A DNA stretch of 64,000 nucleotides from Alteromonas oceanisediminis (GCF_018474025.1 NZ_JAHCTA010000002.1:62562-126561); one strand, 5' to 3'. Counted from the first letter of the stretch, positions 17,966 through 26,944 are shown. Notes: generated by a model from the sequence alone, not told the origin. A program made the numbers and translations.

Positions 17966-18137
17966 GAACAAAGTTTGTACAACTATCTTTCGCAAGAGTG
18001 CTATAGCCCAGTTCGATCATGCGGTAAGTCAATCGTATGGCGAGCTTGAGCCGTTTAATTATACCAATCTCAATGCGAAAGCGTACGGCTTACACGTGCG
18101 TGTAGTGATTGGTTTGGAGGTACAACCTGCACAATAA
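17964..18137 (+). pseudogene. Possible 3' gene remnant (57 codons, no start)
   Basis: An open frame of 57 codons ends with TAA at 18135-18137 and has no ATG and no early GTG/TTG with a Shine-Dalgarno; a TGA lies immediately upstream at 17961. The encoded peptide (including AQFDHAVSQSYGELEPFNYT) has ordinary protein-like composition, unlike random AT-rich sequence. The family is not recognised. It could equally be a chance open frame. Confidence 0.25.
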
Positions 18138-18196
18138 TGGGGCACTAACCTTAGCGTTACCTCTTTATTCTCTGAATTACTAATGACTATCTTCAT

Positions 18197-19900
18197 TCAC
18201 CGCTGCTGAAATCGATGTGATGCCGGGTAGGGCGTAAAGTCTTGTATCGTGCCGGTTTTCGTCATCGCCTGCACTTTTCGCCAATAAGCGGGCGTCATCA
18301 GGTCACCGTGTAGTGCTTTAAGCAACTCTTTGAAGACTTTTTTGCCCACAATAAAATGTTCAAATTGCTCTGGAAACACATCGTTAGGACCCACCGATAA
18401 GGTGTCGATTGCGAACGGGTCATCTGAGGTAGGCAAAGCTCTGAATTGACGCTCACTCATTAAGCAAATCTCGTCATAGTCGTAAAAAATAACGCGCCCC
18501 GATTTTGTGATCCCAAAGTTTTTATGCAACATATCGCCGGGAAAAATATTCGCCATTGCTATCTGTTTAATGCAAAGCCCTAGTTCGTCAATCGCATGCC
18601 TTTGCTTTTCTGGATCTTGCTCCTGCTGTAAGTATAAGTTAAGCGGTGTCATTTTTCGTTCAATATACAGATGCTTTATAATGACTTCTTCTTCTGTCAG
18701 TTCAATGCTGGATTGACAGGTGTCAAGCAGCTCATCAATAAGCGCAGGGCATACCCGTTTTCTGGGTAACCGAAAATTCACATACTCGTGAGTGTCTGCC
18801 ATTCGACCCACCCGATCGGATGTCTTGACCAGTCGATAGCACTCTTTGACGTGGTCACGCGTGATTTTTTTACTTTCTGCAAATTCATCTTTAATAATCT
18901 TAAACACCACACCGTAACTGGGAAGATGAAACACTGCCATCACCAGGCCTTTGGTGCCCGGCGCAGACTCGAAGCGATCGTCGCTACGGGAAAGATGCTG
19001 GAGGAAATTACGATAAAAGACCGTTTTTCCGTGCTTATAGAAGCCTAAAGACATATACAGCTCAAACTGTTTTTTATGGGGCAGCAGCTCATGTAAGAAG
19101 GAAACTACTTCACCGGGATACAGTGTATCCGCCATAAAATAAGAACGCGCAAAGCCAAAAATCACGCTGAGATCCATTCGCTCAGTTAGCAACGCGTCGA
19201 CAAACAGTTGGTGATTTTCGTTGGTTTGCAAGGCAATCACGAAGGGGACGGTCTCATCGGGCATACAAATTCGCCCAACCAGATACGCGGCTTTACTGCG
19301 ATAAAAAACAGGTTTTAGCAGCTCTACGGCTTTGACACTGGCGAGTTGGGCTCTGCTTAAGCGCTTACGCAATGCAATATCCATAAACTCGAGATCGCGC
19401 TCTTTATTTTCATATTCGATGTTAAATCGATACGTAGCCAATATGGCTTCATGCATGGCTCGCACCGTTCCGGTGGTATCAAAGCTATTCAACACTTTTT
19501 GCCTGTCTGCTCCCGAAAGAAAACAACGACTGGGCAGAACGTACATTATCTGGTCATCTATATGCTGGTGTTTAAACACGCGGCCAATCACAGAGTTGAA
19601 GAAGGTTTCTGCGAGCTCAAACTGCGGGTGGTTGTCCAGAAGCCGAGTAAACCGACTTTTGAGATCCACCCAAAACTGGTGATTCTGTTGGTGAACGTGA
19701 ATGAGTTGATAAATCTCACTGACGATATCCGACAAAGATTGTTCGTAAATAGTAATGCGCTCTTTGACTGCCTGATGCGTTGCGGCCCACTGGCCCTGTT
19801 CAAAACGAGATTGCGCGCCGCGAGTGATACGGCTGTACCATCTAAAACTTTTATCAAATCCATTAAGTATTTGGTAGGCGACTTTGTCAGGTAATTTCAT
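18197..19900 (-). CDS. aceK: AceK, isocitrate dehydrogenase kinase/phosphatase
   Basis: 567 residues, the usual AceK length. The N-terminus KLPDKVAYQILNGFDKSFRWY and the C-terminal kinase-like region with NIFPGDMLHKNFGITKSGRVIFYDYDE (in parts: ATP-site Asp/Asn and the DYDE metal motif) are diagnostic. AceK phosphorylates isocitrate dehydrogenase to divert isocitrate to the glyoxylate shunt, and reverses this when glucose is available. Unlike E. coli it is not next to aceBA here; it stands alone with no following gene on its strand. Confidence 0.96.
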   Translation of the reverse strand: MKLPDKVAYQILNGFDKSFRWYSRITRGAQSRFEQGQWAATHQAVKERITIYEQSLSDIVSEIYQLIHVHQQNHQFWVDLKSRFTRLLDNHPQFELAETFFNSVIGRVFKHQHIDDQIMYVLPSRCFLSGADRQKVLNSFDTTGTVRAMHEAILATYRFNIEYENKERDLEFMDIALRKRLSRAQLASVKAVELLKPVFYRSKAAYLVGRICMPDETVPFVIALQTNENHQLFVDALLTERMDLSVIFGFARSYFMADTLYPGEVVSFLHELLPHKKQFELYMSLGFYKHGKTVFYRNFLQHLSRSDDRFESAPGTKGLVMAVFHLPSYGVVFKIIKDEFAESKKITRDHVKECYRLVKTSDRVGRMADTHEYVNFRLPRKRVCPALIDELLDTCQSSIELTEEEVIIKHLYIERKMTPLNLYLQQEQDPEKQRHAIDELGLCIKQIAMANIFPGDMLHKNFGITKSGRVIFYDYDEICLMSERQFRALPTSDDPFAIDTLSVGPNDVFPEQFEHFIVGKKVFKELLKALHGDLMTPAYWRKVQAMTKTGTIQDFTPYPASHRFQQR

Positions 19901-20050
19901 AGGTTCAGTGTCGATGGCGTGTTAGTTCAATAGACCTTAGATTAACAGCTAAGAAGAAAAGAAGGGAACATGTTCGCTACAGCTTTCAATTGTTGTGATC
20001 ATCGGTTATTTTAGGACTATACGCCAAATACAATAATTACAAGACGCCGT

Positions 20051-20416
20051 ATGACTTTCCCCGTACTCATTTGCGATGACTCTTCGCTTGCGCGCAAGAT
20101 GGCTAAACGCAGTTTACCGCCACCATTGCAAGCCTCTGTGGTGACTGCTGAAAATGGTCAACAGGCACTCGACATCATGTTACGAGAACAAATCACCTTG
20201 TTGCTATTGGATTTAACCATGCCGGTATTGGATGGTGTCGGCGTACTAGAACAGATCAAGGCACGCGGTTTGGAAGTGTTTGTGGTTGTGGTTTCCGGTG
20301 ATATTCAACCACAAATGCAAGAGAAGGTGTTGAGCTTGGGGGCGCTAGATTTTATCAAAAAGCCCGTGGATACACAGCGCCTGGGTGCCGTTTTGAAAAA
20401 ATTTGGATTGTATTAA
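20051..20416 (+). CDS. Single-domain response regulator (CheY-like receiver)
   Basis: 121 residues, a complete receiver domain and nothing else. Acidic pair Asp9-Asp10, phospho-acceptor Asp54 in LLLDLTMPVLDG, Ser/Thr in VVVSGD and Lys in FIKKPVD (near 104) are all present. It probably works by protein-protein interaction, in chemotaxis or as a phosphorelay intermediate. No kinase or chemotaxis gene is adjacent. Divergent from aceK across 150 bp. Confidence 0.85.
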   Translation: MTFPVLICDDSSLARKMAKRSLPPPLQASVVTAENGQQALDIMLREQITLLLLDLTMPVLDGVGVLEQIKARGLEVFVVVVSGDIQPQMQEKVLSLGALDFIKKPVDTQRLGAVLKKFGLY

Positions 20417-20830
20417 CGCGCGTTTTTAACCGTTTCACTCTCTGTTTTCAGAGCGCCTGGCGCGGCCGCTCACTTGCTTATTGCTGTACTTTTGTAAAAT
20501 TTTTTGCATTGAGACCACTGCGGTACTCGTTGTCACTGATTATCGCCCCTACTTTTAGAATTATTTTGATCTATAAATTTCATTTATAGAATGAGTTTGA
20601 CTAAAGAATCAAATAATCTTCCTATATTTCCGTAATTTAGAATTTTTACGAGTCGCTAACATCTCATTTAACCCTAGATTTACGCCAACGCCACAATATT
20701 GCTACAACAAATCCATTTAACCTCTGCCATAACTGATTGTGCATTCAGCAGGTCGGCTAGATGCATTGCCGACGCTGCATCAATGCACATGATAACGCAA
20801 CGTCATTTAATTAAAGGTCGAGGAATAACG
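20417..20830. other. 414-bp gene-free region upstream of the DUF3718 gene
   Basis: AT-rich in its middle. It contains inverted repeats: TCTATAAA/TTTATAGA (20570-20590) and GTCGGC/GCCGAC (20752-20773). Neither has a T-run. No start codon with ribosome site before 20831, no tRNA and no recognised riboswitch. The 5' leader of the following gene probably starts within it. Confidence 0.4.
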
Positions 20831-21169
20831 ATGAACACGTTAAGAAAATCAGTAACGATAGTAACACTGGGTGCAGCACTACTGAGTAGCGTAAGCGCCT
20901 TTGCCAATAATGCCTCTGAAACGCGCGATATCCGTTTTGTCGGTGACACACAATACGCCGGTTTTTGTCAGGCAATCGTACAGGATGATGTCATTAAGTT
21001 ACGCAAGCAGGCTTCTCGCAAGGTAGGGCGTCTGGCGGGCAGTCAACGCGGTGTGCTTCGCGCGGTGACCTCTGAGCAAGGCGTTACCTGTAATGGAAAA
21101 ACGCTGATTGAGTTTTCGCAGGACAAACAGGCTGAAGATGTACACGCATACTTGTTAGCGCAAAGCTAA
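20831..21169 (+). CDS. DUF3718 family small exported protein
   Basis: 112 residues from ATG 20831, with GAGGA upstream; the frame extends left to 20699 but without a plausible initiation site. A signal peptide (ending SAFA) precedes a short mature domain with two cysteines (AGFCQAIV and GVTCNGK), typical of DUF3718 proteins in Alteromonadales. Periplasmic; function unknown. It is followed by a nested hairpin (GCCGCTT 21200-21206 with AAGCGGC 21232-21238) that could end the transcript. Confidence 0.8.
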   Translation: MNTLRKSVTIVTLGAALLSSVSAFANNASETRDIRFVGDTQYAGFCQAIVQDDVIKLRKQASRKVGRLAGSQRGVLRAVTSEQGVTCNGKTLIEFSQDKQAEDVHAYLLAQS

Positions 21170-21276
21170 CATGTCTGCGTGCAGGGCAACCCAATCTACG
21201 CCGCTTTTGAACGCACACCAAGGTGCGACAGAAGCGGCTATTTACCCACCTTTTCCGATTTCTTTATTTTCAGTAT

Positions 21277-21300
21277 TGACATCTAGACGTCTATACGTCA
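21277..21300. promoter_or_regulatory. Three tandem MetJ-type met boxes at the thr operon promoter
   Basis: Three adjacent octamers, TGACATCT, AGACGTCT and ATACGTCA, match the met-box consensus AGACGTCT at 6/8, 8/8 and 6/8. Tandem octamers are how MetJ dimers bind cooperatively. They overlap a TTGACA (21276-21281) that could be a -35 box; no good -10 lies 16-18 bp downstream, so the start site is uncertain. MetJ repression is inferred. Confidence 0.6.
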
Positions 21301-21310
21301 CATTGAACCC

Positions 21311-21376
21311 ATGAAGACGATTATTTGCACTATTACCATGATGACAACCACCCTTATTCGGGCGGTCGTTGACTAG
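21311..21376 (+). CDS. thrL: thr operon leader peptide
   Basis: A 21-residue open frame, MKTIICTITMMTTTLIRAVV plus Asp and a TAG stop. Six Thr and four Ile codons match a peptide sensing charged tRNA-Thr and tRNA-Ile, as in E. coli thrL. It also has adjacent Met codons, unlike E. coli. No Shine-Dalgarno is visible before the ATG, and the transcript may start close to it. It is immediately followed by competing hairpins and the aspartokinase gene. Confidence 0.8.
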   Translation: MKTIICTITMMTTTLIRAVVD

Positions 21377-21404
21377 TGCAAGACACAAATTCAACGAAAG
21401 CCCG
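21359..21404 (+). promoter_or_regulatory. Antiterminator hairpin of the thr attenuator
   Basis: CGGGC (21359-21363) pairs with GCCCG (21400-21404), and TCGTTGA (21366-21372) pairs with TCAACGA (21391-21397), separated by a GG/AA internal mismatch. This stem uses the last codons of thrL and captures the 5' arm of the terminator, so ribosome stalling at Thr codons would favour read-through. Confidence 0.7.
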
Positions 21405-21427
21405 CTCACAACAGCGGGTTTTTTTTT
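21401..21427 (+). terminator. thr attenuator terminator
   Basis: CCCGCT (21401-21406), loop CACAAC, AGCGGG (21413-21418), followed by nine T (21419-21427). It lies between thrL and thrA and competes with the antiterminator pairing. Confidence 0.88.
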
Positions 21428-21484
21428 AGCTCTAAACTGCATAAAGTTATCGCATATGTCAGCGCACAACACGGGAGAAAAACA

Positions 21485-23950
21485 GTGAAAGTAATGAAAT
21501 TTGGCGGGTCGTCGTTGGCAGACGCAAAACGGTACTTAAGCGTCATGAATATCAGCCAGCAGACACATGCTTCACACGGTGCGGCTGTCGTGCTTTCAGC
21601 GCCTAAAGGAGTCACCAATGCTTTGTCGCTATTGTGTGAAGAATCCGCGAGAGGCAAAGACGTCGGTGAGCTTTACGCCAAGCTGGAAATGACCTTGCTA
21701 GGCATTGCCAACGAGCTGAATGACACTTTGGATAACTTTAACCTTGATGCGGTCACCACCTTTATTCGACAACGTCTTGACGTGCTTAACGACCAACTTA
21801 AAGGGATCAAGCTACTGGGTCTGGCACCAGCACCGGTTACGGCCAGCATTTTGAGCTTAGGGGAGTATGTTAGTGTCACACTGTTCAGTCACATGCTGAG
21901 CGCGCAAGGGGTGGCCAACACCATCATCGATCCGGTGAACTACGTTATTGCTGACGGAGACTACTTGGACAGCATCGCCGATCTTAATCAAAGCCGTGCA
22001 AGATTTTCTGACGTCGTCAAGGATGGTACACAACTGCTGGTTATGCCGGGTTTCGTGGCAGCTAATCCTGAGGGTGAGAAAGTCACTCTTGGCCGAAACG
22101 GTTCTGATTATTCAGCGGCCATTTTAGCGGCCTGTCTGGACGCGGAAAGTTGTGAAATCTGGACCGACGTTGATGGTGTTTTCAACGCTGATCCTAATCA
22201 GGTCGATGGGGCCGTGTTGCTGGATAAACTGACTTATCAGGAAGCGATGGAACTGTCCTACTTTGGTGCGAAGGTACTGCATCCGAAAACCATAGGGCCG
22301 ATTGCTCAGTTTCACATCCCCTGCTGGATAAAAAACACACTAAATCCTGCGGCACCCGGTACGCTCATCAGTGCTGAGCCAAGTACCAGATGGACTAGCG
22401 TAAAAGGGATTTCGCAGCTTGATAATATGGCGATGTTCAACGTGGCCGGTCCAGGCATGAAAGGGATGGTCGGCATGGCCAGTCGCGTTTTTGAAGTGTT
22501 GGCACAGGCTAACATTTCTATTTGCCTCATCACGCAGTCATCAAGCGAGTACAGCATAAGCTTTTGTATTCACGAAAAAGATTCCGGTAAAGCGTTGGAC
22601 GTGTTGGAAGACGCTTTTGCCCTAGAACTGAGTAATCATCTGCTTGATCCGATTGAGGTGCGCAAGTCACTCGCTATTGTGACGCTCGTCGGCGATGGTA
22701 TGCGTCATCAGAAAGGGCTAGCGGCACGCTTTTTCAGCGCACTGGCCCAAGCTCGGGTGAACAATGTCGCGATTGCACAGGGCAGCTCTGAGCGATCCAT
22801 TTCCACTGTTATAGAACTACATAAAGCGAAAAAGGCCGTGAAAGTTGTCCATCAAAATTTCTTCTCAAGTTTACACACCATCGATGTTTTCCTGATTGGC
22901 TGTGGTACCGTCGGAAAGGCACTACTTGAACAAATCCATAAACAGCAACCGTCATTGCTAGCGCGCAACGTGCGCCTTAATGTGTATGGCATCGCTAACA
23001 GCAAAAAACTCTTGTTACGTGACGCGTCGATTGCGTTGAACAATGGTTGGGAAAACGCATTGTCTGAAAGCAATGAGTCTTTTAGCACGCAGCGTTTGGC
23101 TGATTTTGTTGCCGATAATGCGTTGGTCAATCCGGTCATCGTAGATTGTACCAGCAGTGACAGTGTGGCAGACCAATACTTAGATATGCTTGAGAATGGC
23201 TTTCATGTGGTCACGCCGAACAAAAAAGCCAATACAAAGTCGATGGCTTACTATCGTCAACTACAGCGTGTCGCTCAGGATACCAGCCGACAGTATCTCT
23301 ATGAAACAACCGTGGGGGCAGGGTTACCGGTTATTGATAATTTACAAAAGTTGCTCAGCGCAGGCGACCAATTAGAGCGCTTCGAAGGCATCTTATCGGG
23401 TTCGTTGTCGTTTGTGTTTGGTGAACTGGAAAACGGAAAAACGCTTTCAGAAGCAACACGTATCGCACGCGAAAAAGGCTATACCGAACCTGATCCACGC
23501 GATGATCTCAGTGGCATGGATGTCGCGCGTAAACTACTGATCATGGCTCGTGAGGCCGATATGCCGCTTGAACTCAGCGATATCACCATAGAGTCTGTGC
23601 TACCGGCTTCTTTTGACGCACAAGGTAGCGTTGAGGAATTTCTAGACAACCTTGCCTCAATCGATGTTGAGTTTGATAAACGTGTGCAGTCGGCCAAGCT
23701 GGAGAATAAAGTGTTGCGCTATGTCGGTGCTATTGTAAACGGGCAGTGCAAAGTCAGTATTCAGGCTGTGGCGCAGGATCATCCGCTCGCCGCGATTAAA
23801 GATGGTGAAAACGCATTGGCTATTCATAGTGCTTACTATCAACCTATCCCTTACGTCATCCGCGGTTACGGAGCCGGTGCAATGGTTACCGCTGCTGGGG
23901 TATTTGCTGATATATTGCGTACCATGCCATGGAAACAGGAAATCGCATAA
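21485..23950 (+). CDS. thrA: Bifunctional aspartokinase I / homoserine dehydrogenase I
   Basis: 821 residues, close to E. coli ThrA. GTG start with GGGAG eight bases upstream. The aspartokinase domain (about 1-290) has KFGGSSLADA and the NGSDYSAA loop; tandem ACT domains (about 310-460) provide allosteric control; the homoserine dehydrogenase domain follows, with IGCGTVGKALL (NADP site) and a C-terminal catalytic region (FEGILSGSLSFVFG). It phosphorylates aspartate and reduces aspartate semialdehyde to homoserine. First enzyme gene of thrABC; regulated by the leader attenuator and perhaps MetJ. ThrA rather than MetL because thrB follows directly. Confidence 0.96.
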   Translation: MKVMKFGGSSLADAKRYLSVMNISQQTHASHGAAVVLSAPKGVTNALSLLCEESARGKDVGELYAKLEMTLLGIANELNDTLDNFNLDAVTTFIRQRLDVLNDQLKGIKLLGLAPAPVTASILSLGEYVSVTLFSHMLSAQGVANTIIDPVNYVIADGDYLDSIADLNQSRARFSDVVKDGTQLLVMPGFVAANPEGEKVTLGRNGSDYSAAILAACLDAESCEIWTDVDGVFNADPNQVDGAVLLDKLTYQEAMELSYFGAKVLHPKTIGPIAQFHIPCWIKNTLNPAAPGTLISAEPSTRWTSVKGISQLDNMAMFNVAGPGMKGMVGMASRVFEVLAQANISICLITQSSSEYSISFCIHEKDSGKALDVLEDAFALELSNHLLDPIEVRKSLAIVTLVGDGMRHQKGLAARFFSALAQARVNNVAIAQGSSERSISTVIELHKAKKAVKVVHQNFFSSLHTIDVFLIGCGTVGKALLEQIHKQQPSLLARNVRLNVYGIANSKKLLLRDASIALNNGWENALSESNESFSTQRLADFVADNALVNPVIVDCTSSDSVADQYLDMLENGFHVVTPNKKANTKSMAYYRQLQRVAQDTSRQYLYETTVGAGLPVIDNLQKLLSAGDQLERFEGILSGSLSFVFGELENGKTLSEATRIAREKGYTEPDPRDDLSGMDVARKLLIMAREADMPLELSDITIESVLPASFDAQGSVEEFLDNLASIDVEFDKRVQSAKLENKVLRYVGAIVNGQCKVSIQAVAQDHPLAAIKDGENALAIHSAYYQPIPYVIRGYGAGAMVTAAGVFADILRTMPWKQEIA

Positions 23951-24910
23951 ATGCAAAAAGTCAGCGCGTTCGCGCCAGCCTCGATTGGTAACGTGAGTTT
24001 GGGGTTTGATTTATTGGGAGCGGCGCTAGCACCGATTGACGGAACATCGCTAGGTGATAGTGTGACTGTGTCTCCGGCGGAGACCCTTACGCTTAACGTA
24101 TCGGGCGGTTTTGCCCACAAATTACCGGCAACGCCGAATGACAATATCGTACTCGACTGCTATCACTATTTTGCGCGTGCGATGCAGTCAATAGACAAAG
24201 CATGCCCCGCCGTTGCACTGCACCTTGAAAAGCGCTTACCGATTGGCAGTGGTTTGGGCAGCAGCGCGAGTTCGATCGTCGCGGCATTTTGCGCTCTGAA
24301 TCATTATTTCGATAAGCCTTTCACGGCGCCACAGTTGCTGTTGATGATGGGAGAGCTGGAGGGGCAAATCAGTGGCAGTATCCACTATGACAATGTCGCG
24401 CCCTGCTACTTAGGTGGGATGACGCTCATGACCGGAGATAGTCAAAAGCCAGTGACTCAACTGCCTCTGCTGGATGACTGGTATTGGATAGTGAGTTACT
24501 CGGGGCTATCAGTGTCAACTGCGGCAGCGCGTGAAATTCTTCCCAAGCAATATAAGATCAATGATGTACTCACCTTTGGGCGCCAATTAGGGGTTTTCGT
24601 CGATGCGTTGCACCGAAAAGCGCCTGCAGATGCCGCCAGAGTCATGCATGACGTGCTTGCAGAACCTTGGCGAAAGTCACTGTTACCCGGTTTCGACTCG
24701 GCCCGTACGGCGACGCTTGAGCGTGGTGGGCTGGCCTTTGGAATTTCCGGTTCAGGTCCCACTGTGTTTAGTGTGACAGATGATATTGATAAAGCGCGCG
24801 CCATTTGTGACTATCTGCAACAAGCGTACGTGCAGACTGAGGATGGCTTCAGTCATATTTGCCGGATACCGCCGACCGGCGCGGCGATAACAACAACTAC
24901 AGTGAGTTAA
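23951..24910 (+). CDS. thrB: Homoserine kinase
   Basis: 319 residues of the GHMP kinase family. N-terminal FAPASIGNVSLGFDLLG is the homoserine-kinase start, RLPIGSGLGSSASS is the ATP-binding GHMP motif (near residue 100), and GISGSGPTVFS is the C-terminal motif 3. It phosphorylates homoserine for threonine synthase. The ATG follows the thrA stop codon with no gap, so translation is coupled. Confidence 0.97.
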   Translation: MQKVSAFAPASIGNVSLGFDLLGAALAPIDGTSLGDSVTVSPAETLTLNVSGGFAHKLPATPNDNIVLDCYHYFARAMQSIDKACPAVALHLEKRLPIGSGLGSSASSIVAAFCALNHYFDKPFTAPQLLLMMGELEGQISGSIHYDNVAPCYLGGMTLMTGDSQKPVTQLPLLDDWYWIVSYSGLSVSTAAAREILPKQYKINDVLTFGRQLGVFVDALHRKAPADAARVMHDVLAEPWRKSLLPGFDSARTATLERGGLAFGISGSGPTVFSVTDDIDKARAICDYLQQAYVQTEDGFSHICRIPPTGAAITTTTVS

Positions 24911-24916
24911 AACAGC

Positions 24917-26203
24917 GTGGAATTAGTTAATTTAAAAGTCGCTGAAGAGCGCGTCAACTTTGCCACTGCCGTCAAGACCGGTTTGGGTCAACAGCAGGGA
25001 CTATTTTTTCCAGAACACATTCAGCCAATGCAAGATGTTCAAGGTTTACTCGACAAACCCTTAGTAGAACGCAGCGTTGTCATATTGAGACACTTATTAG
25101 GTGACGAGTTAGATGACGCCACGTTGAATAGCATTGTGGGTAATGCATTTAATTTTCCCGCCCGTGTTGAAGCTGTCAGCGAACAGATCCATTGTCTTGA
25201 ATTATTCCATGGGCCAACACTGGCGTTTAAAGATTTTGGTGGCCGTTTCATGGCTCAGTGTCTGGCCAATATCAGTGCCGGTGAGCCAATAACTATATTA
25301 ACAGCTACATCTGGTGATACAGGTGCTGCAGTTGCCCATGCTTTTCACGGCATTGACAATATTAACGTGGTCATCCTGTTTCCTAAGGGCAAGATCAGCC
25401 CATTACAGGAAAAGTTGTTTACCACTTTGGGTGGAAATATTCACACCGTTGCCATTGATGCCGATTTTGATGCTTGTCAGTCATTGGTTAAAACAGCATT
25501 CGACGATCCCGAAGTGCGCCAGGGCTTGCATTTGAATAGCGCCAACTCGATCAATATCAGCCGGCTAATGGCGCAAGTGTGCTACTACTTTGAAGCGTTT
25601 GCGCAATTGCCAGAGTCTGCGCGAAATCAAGTGGTGGTGTCAGTGCCCAGTGGTAATTTCGGTAATCTCACTGCTGGCGTCATTGCAAAAGTGCTTGGGC
25701 TACCCATTAAGCGCTTCATCGCGGCGACCAATGTGAACGATACGGTACCGCGCTATTTGCGTACCGGCGAATGGCAACCAAAGAAAACGGTTGCTACCTT
25801 GTCTAACGCAATGGATGTGAGTCAACCTAACAACTGGCCGCGTATAGAGGCGATGCTGCAACGCGGCGAAATCCAGCCTGATGAGATTGTTGGCGAGTCG
25901 GTTGATGAAGACTACACTCAGGTAGCGATGAAGCAACTGGCAAAATTAGGCTATTTGAGTGAGCCTCACGCGGCAGTGGCATTCAGAGCCCTGACAAAGC
26001 AATTGCAAGAGGGTGAAACCGGCCTGTTCTTAGGTACCGCTCATCCCGCCAAGTTCCGCGAATCTGTGGAAAATGTATTGGGGCAACCGATTGCTCTCCC
26101 GCCCGCCTTAGTTGATGTTGCTGGAAAAGAGGGTCTGTCCGTAGATATTGCAAACGACTACGCTGCTTTGAAGAAGTTTATGTTCGACAGATTAGGGAAG
26201 TAA
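24917..26203 (+). CDS. thrC: Threonine synthase
   Basis: 428 residues, GTG start six bases after the thrB stop. The PLP-lysine motif HGPTLAFKDFGGRF (near residue 105), TATSGDTGAAVAHAF and SVPSGNFGNLTAG (phosphate-binding) identify the fold-type II threonine synthase of the E. coli kind. It converts O-phosphohomoserine to threonine. Last gene of the thr pathway operon; ung follows within 7 bp and may be co-transcribed. Confidence 0.97.
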   Translation: MELVNLKVAEERVNFATAVKTGLGQQQGLFFPEHIQPMQDVQGLLDKPLVERSVVILRHLLGDELDDATLNSIVGNAFNFPARVEAVSEQIHCLELFHGPTLAFKDFGGRFMAQCLANISAGEPITILTATSGDTGAAVAHAFHGIDNINVVILFPKGKISPLQEKLFTTLGGNIHTVAIDADFDACQSLVKTAFDDPEVRQGLHLNSANSINISRLMAQVCYYFEAFAQLPESARNQVVVSVPSGNFGNLTAGVIAKVLGLPIKRFIAATNVNDTVPRYLRTGEWQPKKTVATLSNAMDVSQPNNWPRIEAMLQRGEIQPDEIVGESVDEDYTQVAMKQLAKLGYLSEPHAAVAFRALTKQLQEGETGLFLGTAHPAKFRESVENVLGQPIALPPALVDVAGKEGLSVDIANDYAALKKFMFDRLGK

Positions 26204-26209
26204 TGCGGC

Positions 26210-26872
26210 GTGGCAACTACGTGGAGTGATGTTCTCGGCGATGAGAAACAGCAGCCGTACTTCGTCGAAATGATGCAGGAATTAGCCCGTCGCCGTGCGG
26301 CGGGTGAGGTGATCTATCCGCCCAAGGAATCGGTGTTTAGCGCGTTTTCGAGTACGCCATTTGAGAATGTCAAAGTTGTTATTCTCGGTCAGGATCCCTA
26401 TCACGGACCAAACCAAGCGCATGGCTTATGCTTTTCGGTTCAACAGGGGGTCAAGCCACCACCGTCATTGGTCAATATATTCAAAGAGTTGCAACACGAA
26501 TTCAATGGCTTCTCAATGCCCGCGCATGGCAATTTACAAGCTTGGGCGGCGCAAGGCGTTCTGCTCTTGAATACCGTTCTGACCGTGCAGGCTGGGCAGG
26601 CCCACTCACATGCTAAATTAGGGTGGGAGCGGTTTACCGATACCGTGATCACGGCATTAAACCGTCACTCAACTGGGGTCGTATTTCTTCTCTGGGGGGG
26701 CCATGCACAACGCAAAGCGAGTCAGGTTGAACCTGATCGGCATTGTATACTCACTGCGCCCCATCCATCGCCGCTATCAGCCTATCGAGGCTTCATTGGG
26801 TGTGGTCACTTTCGTCAGGCCAATGACTATCTTATCCAGCAAGGCAAAGCACCTATAAACTGGCAGCTTTAA
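26210..26872 (+). CDS. ung: Uracil-DNA glycosylase, family 1
   Basis: 220 residues from GTG 26210. The catalytic water-activating motif [12 protein letters not shown] (60-71, with Asp62), the [11 protein letters not shown] region and the [11 protein letters not shown] minor-groove loop are all present. It excises uracil from DNA. It lies only 6 bp behind thrC, an unusual operon partner, and probably uses thr read-through transcription as well as any own promoter. Confidence 0.97.
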   Translation: MATTWSDVLGDEKQQPYFVEMMQELARRRAAGEVIYPPKESVFSAFSSTPFENVKVVILGQDPYHGPNQAHGLCFSVQQGVKPPPSLVNIFKELQHEFNGFSMPAHGNLQAWAAQGVLLLNTVLTVQAGQAHSHAKLGWERFTDTVITALNRHSTGVVFLLWGGHAQRKASQVEPDRHCILTAPHPSPLSAYRGFIGCGHFRQANDYLIQQGKAPINWQL

Positions 26873-26890
26873 CTAGGGCACAGGCCCTTG

Positions 26891-26915
26891 CAACACAACA
26901 CAACACAACACAACA
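26891..26915. repeat. CAACA pentanucleotide repeat, five units
   Basis: Five exact tandem copies of CAACA directly downstream of the ung stop codon and directly before the terminator hairpin. It is non-coding, so length changes would not alter a protein. Confidence 0.9.
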
Positions 26916-26917
26916 AA

Positions 26918-26944
26918 AAACGGCCGCATAATGTGCGGCCGTTT
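26918..26944. terminator. Bidirectional terminator between ung and the DUF3545 gene
   Basis: AAACGGCCGCA (26918-26928), loop TAATG, TGCGGCCGTTT (26934-26944), an 11-bp stem. An A-run precedes it, giving a T-run for the minus-strand gene; it ends ung/thr transcription on the plus side more weakly. Confidence 0.8.

Larger units (their letters stand above)
17697..18196. other. 500-bp gene-free gap: subtilase control region and a possible gene remnant
   Basis: The left part (to about 17966) is AT-rich and holds the sigma-54-like site and a possible upstream activator site described separately. The right part contains an open frame without a usable start codon (17964-18137). No RNA gene or terminator with a proper T-run was recognised. 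Confidence 0.5.

Noticed and set aside
20570-20590. TCTATAAA/TTTATAGA inverted repeat as a terminator or operator
   Set aside because: No T-run follows, and AT-rich palindromes of this size are expected by chance in such a region.
20699-20830. N-terminal extension of the DUF3718 frame
   Set aside because: It would place a Cys/His-rich stretch before the signal peptide; the ATG at 20831 has its own GAGGA site.
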